Shown one piece after another: positions 11,921-22,849 of a stretch of 64,000 nucleotides of DNA (positions are counted from its first letter, which is position 1; the number at the start of each line of letters is the position of its first letter). The DNA comes from Gracilaria domingensis (lineage: Eukaryota > Rhodophyta > Florideophyceae > Gracilariales > Gracilariaceae): NCBI GenBank assembly GCA_022539475.1, contig VCMS01000139.1, positions 62,001 through 126,000 on the forward strand. The letters run 5' to 3'. Under the pieces are notes generated by a model that was given only the letters and a program-made list of their open reading frames with translations, had not been told where the DNA came from and did not search any database. Both the position numbers and the translations under genes were made by a program.

Positions 11921-11936
11921 CTAAGTCGGGAGACCA
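11921..11936 (-). other. Candidate primer-binding site
   Basis: On the minus strand, five bases inside the 5' LTR, the sequence reads TGGTCTCCCGACTTAG. It starts with the TGG complementary to a tRNA CCA end, at the right distance. I cannot name the tRNA from the sequence alone. Confidence 0.6.
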
Positions 11937-11941
11937 AAATA

Positions 11942-12512
11942 TGTGGTATAACCGGTCGGTGCGAGCTGCGAGTGGAGAGCCCTGCGTGGGCTCGACCCGG
12001 CGGGGGAGTGAAACGCGTGACACCGAATAGGTCGGCAGCACCCGCCGTTGCCTATAGTGCACGGTGACCAAGTGGTAAATACGGCTGCACTGGTGTGCGT
12101 CAGGCACGTATAACCCTCGAGGTCAGCAAAACTAATAGAGGACTACTAGACTTACCAATTGGTGACTGTAGAACCGAACTGGTGTCTAATTAGCCTAGTT
12201 GGTGCTTGCCTTTACCATTCGGTGTGGGAGGTTGGCGTCTCGGAGGTCTAGTACACCCGAGCGCCCCTCCGGGTCTCACGGGCCTAGTGCCACGTGGGCC
12301 ACCGGGAGATGCATTTGTGGTGCACCACCCCGGCCACATATCTACACTACCTAATAAATATTAATTCTAAATTAATGAAAATAAACTAATTAGTCCTTGC
12401 CATACCTGCGCTTGAGCGTCCCACGTGGTACAGTAGACACACGTGCCCAGAGGCCCGAAACGTCACCACTTGGTCTTGTAGAGCCCGCATTGATCCGGCG
12501 AGCTATACTACA
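11942..12512 (-). repeat. 5' LTR (right) of the Gypsy element
   Basis: 571 bp, same TG...CA limits as the left LTR, about 17 mismatches, mostly transitions. Carries three exact ACCANNTGGT sites (12067-12076, 12154-12163, 12465-12474). Transcription of the element would start here, running leftward. Confidence 0.95.
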
Positions 12513-13837
12513 AACAGCTACAGCGCAGAACTAGTATTCGCTTTAATCGCAAAGGACCCCCCGGCTTTAATGAGCTTCGCAGACTTTGGTATCACTTGAT
12601 CATTATTCGTCAAAATGCTACTGATCATAAGGGTAATGTAGGCACTAACCTAATTGGATCACGTGAACCAAAGCAATGGTTTTGTAACGTTTTTCTTGCT
12701 GCTGGTGTTATGGAATTGGAACCGAATTGTGGGGTTGTTTTCGTTCCGTTTGATGCTGGTGTTCGCATTGGAAGTTCTGCAGGATTGTTCAAGAATCAGA
12801 ACAGCAAGGATCACCTATCTCTTCTGAGTCGCTATGAATGCTGGTTTCTACAGAAACTATATCTCAATCCTGGGGATATCAGAACAGTTGTGGTTCCAGT
12901 TGGAATAAGAGGCGTACATTGGGGCTTGTTTGTTGCTAAACGGGTATCAGCTGGGAACTGGAGGATGTGCTGGGGTGACAGTCTTGATTGGGACTGCCCG
13001 GAAGACAGGCGATATTTTATCTCGCGCATAATAGAACATGCTCGGAAAGAGAGGATCACGTGGACGTTTCCCACTTCGAACTATGTGTTAGAGGTTCTAA
13101 ACTACGAAATTCAGAAGGATGTTTACAGTTGTGGGGCATATGTTCTATCTGTTATGACTACTTTTGCTCGGACCACAGGGGTCATTCCGAAAGTACGTTT
13201 TGCGGAGAGCCATCCAAAACACCTTACTGAACAATATAGGTGGGCTTGTGCAGAAGCACGCATTGGGATGATCATATCTACCAGTCATATTATTCCTATC
13301 AGTGATACTTTTGCGGTAGATAGTATCCAGATGAGTCGCCAGGAGGCAGTGTTCGCTTCCCGACACAGAGCAACAGAACCTCCAAAACGAAAAGCTAAGG
13401 AAGCTCAGGCGCGGAGAGGTAAGCGTAAGCGTGGTTTATCAAATTTATCAGTGCCGGGTAGGGGTGCTGCTAAGTTAAGTGGGAAGGAAAGTGCTCCTAA
13501 AGCGTCCGAGGGAGACGAAGTACGCCGTTTGCCTGCGAAGAACGCAATAAGTGCAAAGAAAAACTTACGATATGCAAAGCCGATTAACAATCGTCGGACA
13601 AGGCGATTGCGCAGCATATCGCGGGTACCTAATGCGGTGTTAGAGAAGAACGTCTCTTCGAACGGAAACTTTATTGCGAAAGACATTTTAAACGGCGTAC
13701 TGGACTCTAGTTTGAAGCCGCGAAAGAAGTCGTGCTCTTTACGGCAGCCTGATGATCCTAGTGTTCAGGGAGGCACATTGTACGATGCACGATTATCAAC
13801 AGGAGGAAGAGTGCAAAGAGGCAGAAAGCTGGAGTGA
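12513..13837 (+). pseudogene. 3' part of Ulp1/C48-like cysteine protease gene (transposon-associated)
   Basis: Begins with the second AACAG target copy and continues the frame of 1262-1507. The C48 triad pattern is visible: His in GVHWGLFVAKR, Asp in CWGDSLDWDCP, then Gln and Cys in the QKDVYSCGAYVLS segment near 13120. After the protease comes a Lys/Arg-rich tail of about 180 residues. Ulp1-like proteases of this kind are often carried by plant and algal MULE and CACTA transposons, where their role is uncertain. The next gene, a FAR1-like DNA-binding protein, starts five bases after this stop, which supports a transposon operon-like arrangement or a single protein broken by a shift. The gene is split by the retrotransposon, so it is inactive here. 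Confidence 0.85.
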
Positions 13838-13842
13838 ACTCC

Positions 13843-14469
13843 ATGAAGAAAGAGCACGCTAGGAGAAAAGACAAGAATGAGGACTGTGTCTTGATCGGGG
13901 AAGTTGAAGAGCAGGGTTCGGAGAGAGAGGAGCTCAATATATGTGATCTACCTGGCTACTTTGCCGCATTATGTGCGCAGGACGGGTATGAGTATGGGGT
14001 TCAATTTGGTAAGCAAGTCACGAAATCCAAACGATATCGTCTTAACGCCAGGCTCCGCTGTCTGAGATACAAGTACTCCCATCCAGGGTGTGGCTGTAAG
14101 GCGGCCTTTATGGCCAAAGCGCGCCGGGATGAGCAAGGATGGCTCGTATCTGAGTCTACAATGCACAATCACGAACGTGTTGGAGAACGACATCGCTCTC
14201 TTTCTGAGAAGAGGAAGGAAGCCGTAAGAGAGGCAATACTGAAGAATTGTCCGGATAACTTTCGTATTCCCTTCATTAATTACACTCCTCCTGCTCTCAA
14301 ATCGACACCAAGGGTAGCATATACCGATGAGGATGACTTTGTGGATGACGTTATCCCTAGCCGTCCCCTGGAGGTGCAGAACAGGATCTGCGGCACCACA
14401 GCGGAGGCGGAACAGAGTGGCGGTGGCAGTGGCGGTGGTGATGGGGGAGACGAGACAGAGTGGCCGTAG
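13843..14469 (+). CDS. FAR1/WRKY-GCM1-type zinc-finger protein, MULE-like fragment
   Basis: About 208 residues from ATG 13843 (an in-frame GTG lies at 13834). The middle contains a FAR1/MULE DNA-binding finger: conserved aromatic/basic segment, Cys in LRCLRYKYSHPGCGC, hydrophobic block CKAAFMAKA, then W and the HNHE pair near 14165-14176. The C-terminus is Gly/Glu-rich and ends at TAG 14467. The MULE transposase (DDE) core that normally follows is not present, so this is either an accessory protein or a truncated transposase. It follows the Ulp1-like gene by five bases on the same strand. Confidence 0.65.
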   Translation: MKKEHARRKDKNEDCVLIGEVEEQGSEREELNICDLPGYFAALCAQDGYEYGVQFGKQVTKSKRYRLNARLRCLRYKYSHPGCGCKAAFMAKARRDEQGWLVSESTMHNHERVGERHRSLSEKRKEAVREAILKNCPDNFRIPFINYTPPALKSTPRVAYTDEDDFVDDVIPSRPLEVQNRICGTTAEAEQSGGGSGGGDGGDETEWP

Positions 14470-14489
14470 CGGTGGTGATAGCGACGCTA

Positions 14490-14970
14490 GCGGCACCACA
14501 CCCAGACAAGCATGTAGATACCCATTGGATGTAGTGCAGACATGCAAGAGATGTACAGTAGATTTTCTGGATATACGTGTGATAAACCAAGGATATACCA
14601 AAATATTTCCGGTATATTTATTTGTCTATTTCGGATATCCGTCTGATACCCACTGTACGGTGGTGATGTGCTGTTGATATACCGGTGATATGGACCTGTG
14701 ACGGTGAGGGTTGGGGGGGTGGGGTAGCGAAGTGAGATAAGATACGGAATATCTTTTGATTATCTTTTCTCACTTATTTATCTGTAGCTTTTGTTTTGCG
14801 AGTGGCACATCGTAAAGAATACCGTCCTGTCACGCGAGCACGCCATCGTCCCATCCAAATATCCCCTGGATATAATATATGTAGGGGATAGTTGGCTCCA
14901 CGCTCTGCCCTACAAAACGCACATTGTCACTTGCTCGTCTTTTGGCTTCGTTTCTTCACGCCCTTGTACT
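14490..14970. repeat. Gene-free stretch with degenerate GGATAT/GGATGT repeats
   Basis: No supported gene. Short imperfect units such as TGGATGTA, TGGATATA, AGGATATACC and CGGATATCC recur every 15-25 bases from about 14515 to 14690 and again near 14860-14890. The same motif style fills 29860-30780, suggesting related transposon subterminal repeats. Confidence 0.45.
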
Positions 14971-14977
14971 CGCTAAC

Positions 14978-15300
14978 CTATCCCACCGCTCCGATCTCGT
15001 ACATGTTCGGCCTTCGTTTTGACTCCACGTCTTCTTCCCTCTCCTCTTCTTTATAATCCTCGTCACTCCACAGCCCCTCGCTACCTCGTTCACGCCCACC
15101 TCGTTCGTGCCCGTCCTCCACCAGCTCAAACTGTTCCAGATACTCTGCGTCAGAATTGCGTTCCTGCTGCTCCCGCTGCTCCTTCTCCATCGCCCAGCTG
15201 CCGTGTTGCAGCGCAGACGGGTTGAAGAACTCGAATCGCTTCACCTCCTCATCCACCACGTAATCCTTATTGCTAAACATGGCTTTGAAACCAATAAAGC
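14978..15300 (-). pseudogene. Partial duplicate of the NOL10 C-terminal region
   Basis: About 105 residues on the minus strand align with the C-terminal part of the neighbouring NOL10: FKAMFSNKDYVVDEE (NUC153 motif), then an acidic stretch, EYLEQFELVEDG and the terminal MYEIGAVG. The match starts abruptly near 15290, with unrelated sequence upstream (the frame stays open to 15325). So this is a truncated duplication lying downstream of, and in the same orientation as, the longer gene. Divergence is considerable (many substitutions and a different acidic insert), so it is not recent. No independent function is expected. Confidence 0.8.
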
Positions 15301-15542
15301 AGCCCGCACCAAGGCCCGCAACCATTTACAGGAGCTCAAACAGCTGGCATAAAACCTGCCGGTCTTCATCCAGGACACCAAAAACGAGAAGACCCGGCAG
15401 GCACAGGCGCTGAAGCCAGACCTGCATCCTCACGACGCGCACGTTGACGCGCAACATGTGTATGAAGAAACACCACACCCGCAAGTAGGCTTTTGGTCAT
15501 GTGTTTATATAACTTACTGCAACGTGCGCTTTTCCATGCCTT

Positions 15543-17760
15543 TCAATAAACCTCTCTCTTCGTTCTTCTTGTTGTATGTGTTGCCACGCGCGCGCCCAGG
15601 CTCACTTGGTCGCGAATCTTCCTGCCTGCCGAGTTGCTGCCCTTGCTTCGCTTGCTCACGCCCTTGTGCCTGCTCACCTCCCCGACGGCTCCGATCTCGT
15701 ACATCTTCGGTCCGCGTGCGGAGCCTCGCCGTCTCTTCGAGCTGTCAATTGTCTCTTCGTCTGCTTCCTGCTCCTCCGCTTCCTCCTCTTCGTCATCCTC
15801 CCTCCACAGCTCTCCGCCTTGTGATGCCCCATCCTCCACCAGGTCAAACTGTTCCAGATACTCTTCGTCAGAATCGCTTTCGTCCTCCTTCTCCTGCTCC
15901 TCCCTCGCTCGGCCGCTGTGCCTCAATCCAGACGGGTTGAGGAACTGGAATCGCTCAGCCTCCTCATCCACTGCATAATCCTTGTTGCTGAACATGGCCT
16001 TGAAGCGCTCGTCCTCCAGAACAGACCGTCTGCGTTCCGCCTTCTTCCCGCTGCGCTGCGCCCACAACGATTCCACCACCGCTTGGTTCACCTCCACCTT
16101 CTTCGCCCTCTCCGTCTTCACCTTGGTGATTCGGTTCTGTCGTTCTGCCTCCACCTTCTCTCTCGCCTTCTCCTTTCGATACCTCTCGTACGCGAACGGC
16201 TCAGACACTTCTATCGCCCTTCTGTACAGTTTCTGATGCACAAAGTATCCATGCATGTATGGCTTGAGCAGGTCTGTGCCAATGAGGTGATCCAACCCTA
16301 CGACTTCTACTTGGTCGTGCGCAACAAACTTGTAGTTCTCGTACACTTTTTCCACGTCGCTGCCGTCCAAGGTGGAGCTCTCCCTCACGTCCCGCCCGTC
16401 TTCCAGTTCTTCCGTGAACGTGTCGAGGAACGCGCACCACTTTGGCGCCGTGCCCATCGCCGGCTTGTAGTACGTCTTCACGCGTTGCGTCTCCAACGCC
16501 GTACAAATCACGCCGGAGCCACCTATCACGCAAACGTGGTTCACGTCTGAATCCGGTTCGATCGCCACCATGTTCATACCATTCTTCCTGTTCCACACCT
16601 TCACACTTCGTGCATCTGCCGTCACGCAATGCTTCCCGTCTTCATGCAGTCGTATGTTGTGAACCGGTAGCCCATTTCCCTGGTCTCTCTCCAATGTAGG
16701 CCGTGGCGAACGCAAGTCAAACAGCAAAGCGTAGCCGGTGCTGCACCCGACGGCGAGCGAAACACCGTCGGATTCGTCGAATTGAACGCTTGTAATCTGC
16801 AAATCGTCCCCTTCATATGGCTCATGCTGTCGAAGAGCAGCGGCTACGTCCAGCGTGCCGCACGGTTTTTGTGCTAGTTCTACAGTCCGAGAATCCCAGA
16901 TGTCGAGCAATCCACATTCACCGCCGAATGCAAGCAGGGCGTTCACGGGGTTTATGCCGCATACGTTGTTGCCGCCACTTGCGCCAGAGACTGTGCGTAT
17001 TGGTGCAAGAAAACGCCCTTGTTCCCGGTTCAAATTGCCCATGCATGGCGATTGAACCGTTCAATCGCCATGCTTCGGCACCGTCGCCGCACACGAAAAG
17101 ATCGCAGCTTCCCTTATGCAACATCAAAACGCGACCAAAACGCGGAACGCGCGTCTTGTAGTGGCTGCCGAACGGTGATTGCAAGTCAATGGATCTGTCA
17201 GACGTCAACAGCGCAAACTTTCGCCAGTCCGATTCAAGGATTTGAAAGTCCACAATGTCCGTGTCGATATGGCGCTTGAACTTGAGCGACAGCTCCTCTG
17301 TGTCGTATACGTGAATCTGAGGAGGATAGGTGCCAGAAACAAAAATGTATCGTCCATCCGCCGAGACTTTGACTCGCTGAGAAACTGTCGTGAACGCAAA
17401 GTCCTGGATAAGATCAGTGTTGGTGTCCTGCAGCTCGAGCTTTGGACGGTTCCTCTTCTGTGCGGCCGTAGCGCGAGCGCCTATCGGAAGATTCGCTTGC
17501 AAAGATATTGCACGCCGACCGGATAGACTTTGGCGTCGTACGCTCCTGGAGCGCGACGCACCATGATCGTGCTTAGAGGAGTGTAGACCCCTTTGAACAT
17601 CTTTCTGCTCCACACGAAAATCACTGAAGATACCAGCGTAGTTTGAGACGGAGGAGGGTAAGGATAAGATACTACAAGCACGGAATCCTTCCATGATGGA
17701 GCAGCAGTTGCGGAAGTGGATAACTTTACGCCGTCGCGTCACTGCATGCCAATGATAGCA
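15543..17760 (-). pseudogene. NOL10: NOL10-like nucleolar WD40 protein, frame-disrupted
   Basis: The family's order is visible: DLIQDFAFTT and VKVSADGRYIFVSGTYPP near the N-terminus, YDTEELSLKFKRHIDTD, YKTRVPRFGR, EAWRLN, then WD repeats (LLDIWDSRTVE, LLFDLRSPRPTL, VKVWNRKNG). These are followed by PKWCAFLDTFTEELE, the HLIGTDLLKPYMHGYFV segment and the NUC153 motif DERFKAMFSNKDYAVDEE. NOL10 is a nucleolar protein of ribosome biogenesis (yeast Enp2 relative). The frame changes at about 17040-17070, exactly at a 29-bp palindrome (17043-17071). From 17042 down the frame is open to 15543. The N-terminal start is unclear because several frames are open between 17480 and 17950; I place it near 17750. 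Either a pseudogene or a gene with an insertion in this assembly. Confidence 0.85.
17043..17071. repeat. 29-bp near-perfect palindrome inside NOL10
   Basis: CATGGCGATTGAAC followed by its reverse complement around one central base. It sits at the point where the NOL10 frame shifts, so it is likely a small inverted-duplication insertion. Confidence 0.8.
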
Positions 17761-18136
17761 GACACCGCAAAAGAGCTTTTTGTGGTTATTTGCGAAAGTC
17801 CTTGCTGTATCGGGATGCTCAGGAAGTTGTTCAACCTCCAGACGCTCTTCGTTCGCTCTCAGCGATGGCAAGTGCGCGGCATTCTTCGACACACGGTATG
17901 TCTCTTTGAGTATAAAAGTTCTTAGAGAGACTCTCATTAGTGTCACCTGCATATTTGCGCGGGACTTGACCGAGGCGGGACAAGCCCATCCCGGAACGTG
18001 AGAGCAACACGAGTATCACGACTGCTGTACCTCTAGGGAATACCCCTGTTTACGAGCACTCGATGTTCGGGTAATGTGTGTAGCTTTCGTCGGCCCACAG
18101 GCACCTGCATTCATTCAAAACGCAGCTCAAGCCACC

Positions 18137-19237
18137 ATGAGTTTCGCAAGATCATCATCGCCATCACCATACAAGCCGCCACAGTTTGCGGAGAGAATCG
18201 CACATCTCGCCCCCAAGACGAAGTTGAATCTGGCCATGCGTCCCACACCAATACATAACTCGGAGCTTCACAAATCCGATCCCGACCTTCCCGAACATAT
18301 TCAGTTTTATATCAAACGTGATGATATGACAGGATTTGGAGCTTCTGGCAATAAGATTCGGAAGCTTGAGTTCCTTGTTGCAGGCGCTCTGTCCAAGGAA
18401 TGTGATACTTTAATCAATGCTGGTGGAGTGCAATCAAATCATGCCCGTGCCACTGCTGTTGTGGCAAAAGAGCTCGGCCTTGACGCCCATGTGTTTCTGC
18501 GAACGAGAGAGCATGAGTATTCGGAAAAGCTCGGTGCAAAAGGAAACGTTTTGTTTCACAACATGCTCGGCATCCAAATGCACCTCGTTCGCCACGTCTC
18601 TTACCTTGCGGGCTTATTGCCAAAGATGAATCAGTTGTAAGAAAGGCTTGCTCACGAAGAGCACCGAGCATATTTGATTGGCATTTGCGGCTCCAATGAA
18701 ATCGGCGTGTGGGGCTATATTGAGGGTTTCAATGAACTTCTATCACAAGGAATCGAAGGTGAGATAACAGATGTGGTTGTCCCTGTGGGTTCGGGAGGGA
18801 CAGCAAGTGGCCTTGCAATTGGAAACTATCTTGCGGGGCTCCCATTTCAAGTTCATGCCGTCACCCTGTGTGACACTTCGGCCTACTTCTATGGGCATCT
18901 GAACGAGATGCTTGATAAACTGCTACTCTCCCAGGAGGTGGACGCAGAGCAGACTCTTAATATATTCGAGGCAGAAGGATTAGGATATGCTCGGAGCACA
19001 GACGAAGAGATAGAGATGGGCTTACAGATATCACGCGGCACAGGAATAATGCTTGACCCTGTTTATACTTTGAAAGCAATTTACGGATTGATGCGCGAGC
19101 TGAGGAAGACCGGGAACGATATATTTAAGAAGGATTCGAAGATATTGTTTGTACACACGGGAGGCACGTTTAGCCTATTTGATGGACGGATCGAACCGTA
19201 TCTTGACAACAAACTTGCTCAAACATGGACCTCGTAG
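18137..19237 (+). pseudogene. D-cysteine desulfhydrase / ACC-deaminase-like PLP enzyme with one in-frame stop
   Basis: ATG 18137 lies in a good context (GCCACCATGA). The PLP-binding lysine motif is clear in GFGASGNKIRKLEFLVAGAL, followed by NAGGVQSNHARATA, the classic pattern of this beta-family subfamily. The C-terminal half has VVPVGSGGTASGLAIGNYL (phosphate-binding loop), then LDPVYTLKAIYGLM and FVHTGGTFSLF. TAA at 18638-18640 interrupts the frame after residue 167, but the same frame continues with family sequence (GICGSNEIGVWGYIEG) to 19237. The total, about 366 codons, is normal for the family. The reaction would be D-cysteine to pyruvate, sulfide and ammonia; ACC deaminase is the alternative. 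One substitution separates it from an intact gene. Confidence 0.85.
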
Positions 19238-19239
19238 CT

Positions 19240-20690
19240 CAACAGCTTTCGCCCAGTAGAGCTATTAAGAACGATTATCTGTGATAATTTGCCCATGGTT
19301 TATCGGCATCTCTAAGTAATGGTATGGTCTGTCATAAGCTATGACTATGACTCATAGCAAACGTATTGTCATGGACAAACATCACGATTAGGGTTGCTAA
19401 AGCACGGAAAGCTTTTCTGCCCCTAGTCGTGATGGCTGACATCGGATCCCATGAGACTGTACGTCAGGCAATGTTACGCTGCTAACGTGATGTCATGCGG
19501 AGCTACAAGGGCACACAGGAGTAATTTCGATGTCGTCTCTCTAGCCGTGCATGTGCGTCTGTCTGATAAGGTTAGAAGGTGAATCAAATTTCCGGGTACA
19601 AACAATATGGGGTTGGGAAGGTAAAGAGGGTTAAGTGCTATTCGTAAATTTCTCATATGCCTTTGACTGTGACACTTGCGGCAATGTAGCGCAGAAGAAT
19701 ATTTGCTCGTCGTTATCGATCGGTGGATACATGCCCCGTGAGAGAGGTACAACGGTAAGACCCGTTACCTCTGTATCCATGTCCCTCCTCCCCTGTTGAC
19801 TGCTCCGACGTGGGTGTGTAACAGTGTAGGAGTTACACTAGACCCGATTCCAGATGCACTTCATGGCGTTCGCGGCACAGAGTGTGAAGCAGAATTTTGG
19901 TCGCGAAGATCATTTACCTTTCGTCAACTCTACCCATCATGGTGTACCAACGGTAAGGATACCATGACGACACCTTTGTCAAGGCAGTAGATTAATTGTC
20001 TTATTTGCCCTGCTCTTTGAGCTGCTCCACTCCAACGGCACAGATGTTACAGCCGAATCGGCGTTGTCGATACAGTGCAAGTGGGGACTGTGAACCGTTT
20101 GCTCTGTATGCAATCTTCAATAGTTAAAACCGTCATGCGAGCGGATTCAGCTGTTTCTCCGGTAGATCTACGTGCAGCCGTGAGGTTGCATATGTCAGAT
20201 GATCTGTCCGCCTGTGTCTAGGACGTATAAATAGAAAACAATCGCACTAAGCGAACGAGGGAACCTTACACAGAACAAGACATAGATATATCACAGTTAA
20301 AAGCATTCCTGTACATAGAAACAAGACGTTCGACCCGACAATAGGGTTCACGATCAAAGCATTGTAAGTTACAAGGGTGTCCCCTATATTTCATTTCTCA
20401 CCCGCGTCCCTAACAGATCATGATTGGAATTTGCTTTCAACGCCAGCAGCAGCTTTGTCACGCGTGGGAGCATCATCACTATTCACCTCATACTCTCCAT
20501 TACACCTATTGCTCCATAATCTCATGCCAGTTAGACATCATCTTATCCCAACCTCAAAGCCCATTTTAGAGTGGCTCACGTTGTCTTTTCGGGAGAAAAT
20601 TTAGAACTACGTACAACTACCTCTTTCCAAGGGATGAATGATCGATATTCTCGCCGGTGAACTGAGCCTGTAATCTCACCGCATTTACGC
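19240..20690. other. Intergenic, no supported gene
   Basis: Only short open frames without family resemblance. Composition is mixed and I see no tRNA-like cloverleaf or strong repeat. Confidence 0.5.
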
Positions 20691-20699
20691 CATTCGCTC

Positions 20700-22830
20700 C
20701 TACCAACGACTTCGCTGCAACCCCTCTCCCCGCATCTGCGGCTGCTGCACCGCTGAAACCAGCTGCGCCAGACCATCCTCCTGAAAAAGCACGCGACTGG
20801 AGGTTTTGCGGGAAAAAGGCGTTGAGTTCCCCCGACGACCATACGAGTTGGGTGCGTGACTGGCATGTCCCATAAGGCCTCGCTGCTGCTGCTGCAGTTG
20901 CCGTTGTCGCAACTGCTGTTGCAGCTGCTGAAGTTGTTGCCGTGGGAACATTTGCGAGTGGGGAACATTCGTTGACATGCCTAAGTTGGCTATGTTTGCA
21001 TTGCGCAACCCCATCGAGTCAATCAACCCTTGCGATATCTCCACATTGCTTCGCGGTTGCCCAGCACCTTTGGAGACCATAGCCTGTATTTGATTCGTGA
21101 TCGACGCCGTAGGCCGGTGAAGGTTCATCCCGTTCTTGTCCATCCTTCCAATCTGCGCTACTTGAGCTTTGATGCGGCTCGTGGGTTGTTGGTGTTGCAT
21201 CTTCGGATGTAGATGCCCCTGTCGCTGAGTCTGCTCCCTCAAAATTTGATGCTGTTGTTGCCGACGTATTTGTTCCTGCTGATGTTGATGATGTTGTTGC
21301 TGCTGCTGTCTGCGTTTCTGCATTTGCTGGCTTCTCTGCATCAGTTTCTGACTCTCTTTCATGATCCTCGCCTTCGACTGCGCGTGGTGATCATGAGCTT
21401 GGAAAACATCGACCACAGAATTCTTATGAGCATCTCCTGCCACCTGGGCAGCCACCCCGTTCGCGAACTGCTCCTGCAGATGCTTTGCTGTATAGGCGGG
21501 ACGCGGAACTTGTGGGTTCTGCGCATTAGCTGTTAAAGCTGCAGCTGCTTGACGACTCTTGCTGATTTGATTCAATCGTTTCTGTTTCTGCATTTGAAGT
21601 ATCTCTTCTTGGCTATAATCTTGGGTGCAAACATAACCTTCCCGACCAACCACAGACTTTACTTGGTTTATGAGGAGATGACCTTCTGCGACATTGGCCA
21701 CAATGGTGCGATAATAGTCACGTTTCTTGTCTCCCAAGGAGAACCAAATGTATATTATTTCAAGCGAACCGTCCACAGAGCGAAGCAACTGCACAACCAT
21801 CTCGGGCATGCTCCCTTTGTTAACTTTGTTAGTCTACACGACCAGTTCGTTCTTCGCCTTCTCCAACACGTGACTCCCCAATCGCAAGGCATGTTCGCGC
21901 AACGTCCTAGCCCGTATATAATCAGCAGCAACATCTGCGTATGGCATGGTAAATCGCACGGTACGCACTCTCTCGGGAAGCATAAGCATTGCATGCTGCT
22001 GCTGTATAGCCACTTGCGCAGAGACACCAACAGCTTTCTTGGACTTGAGGGCTTTTTGATTAGCAGTCTGCAAACTTGCCTTTGTCGGAATCGAAAACCG
22101 CCATAGACCAGCAGGTTTGTTAGGCTTGCGGATCTTTCCGGACCGGTGCTATCCAGGTTTGATACCGTTCGCAAGATTAGGTTCAGATTTGGATCGTGAT
22201 GCGGTGGGATTAGAAGCAGAAGTAGACTTCGGCACAGAATTGATAAACGATTGCTTGTTGGGAACCACTGTGAGCTGCTGCGATGCCATTGCGCGCGCTG
22301 CGAGCAAGATGGAGCGTGGCAAGCGTTGCTGCTTGTCTGCTCCGGAAAGAAGCAGAAGCGCTGATGCTGATGTTGCTCTCGGTACGGGCGCGATTCCAGG
22401 TGGTCGGCGAAAGGGTAGCATTCTCGGCTTGCGAATGATGTTAAGAGGGTGCGTAAGCTTATGTACAGCGCAATCTCGGGTGTAAGAGGTAATTCGCGGT
22501 CGGGGATGTAAATTGAGAGAAGCAGACATGCGTTGATAATGATTGGTTCCACAGCGAGCGCAACAGCTGGGTCAAGACTGGCGGTTTCTTGTTGCAGATC
22601 TTGATATAAACTGGTCGTGTCAGGTTGCAGTAAAACTCGGATTACGTTGCTTGGCGGTGGCTTCGACGACGGCGTTGAAAAATGACGTAGATCATTGATA
22701 TCGGCAAGTAGGCACCCATCGTAGTAGTGTCGCTGGCTCATCTCGGGTAGATCTTCTGCTGGGGGAAGATTCCTAGGTCAAGGCATTGCAGAAAATGTTT
22801 GCTGCTCCGGTCGTACGGCCAGCATTGAAG
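20700..22830 (-). pseudogene. SPT20: SPT20-like SAGA subunit, interrupted
   Basis: The SPT20 domain signature is seen near 22740-22690 as YYDGCLLADINDL, followed by VIRVLLQPDTTSLYQDL and ALAVEPIIINACLLL, with upstream residues (LPPAEDLPEM) matching the family layout. SPT20 is a structural subunit of the SAGA histone acetyltransferase complex in the nucleus. The frame changes near 22530; the downstream frame then passes TAG at 22149-22151 and TAG at 21834-21836 and ends at 20700. The C-terminal third is rich in Gln with poly-Q runs (about 21280-21330 and 20880-20940), common in SAGA and Mediator subunits. With one shift and two stops this copy is probably not functional as assembled. Confidence 0.7.
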
Positions 22831-22849
22831 CATGGTAATGTTATGATTC

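Larger units (their letters stand above)
1508..12512 (-). mobile_element. Ty3/Gypsy chromovirus-type LTR retrotransposon with an extra antisense gene
   Basis: An 11,005-bp element bounded by 571-bp direct LTRs and a perfect 5-bp duplication. Coding order on the minus strand is gag (with CCHC knuckle), aspartic protease, RT, RNase H, integrase, chromodomain; integrase last in pol is the Ty3/Gypsy order. The primer-binding site is next to the right LTR and the polypurine tract next to the left LTR, confirming minus orientation. The LTRs differ at about 17 of 571 positions by eye (near 97% identity). The copy is defective: RT lacks its catalytic core, and gag-pol carries at least seven in-frame stops plus single-base frame changes. 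An additional gene of about 2.7 kb lies on the opposite strand between integrase and the 3' LTR. The element is dense in the palindromic 10-mer ACCANNTGGT. Confidence 0.95.
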
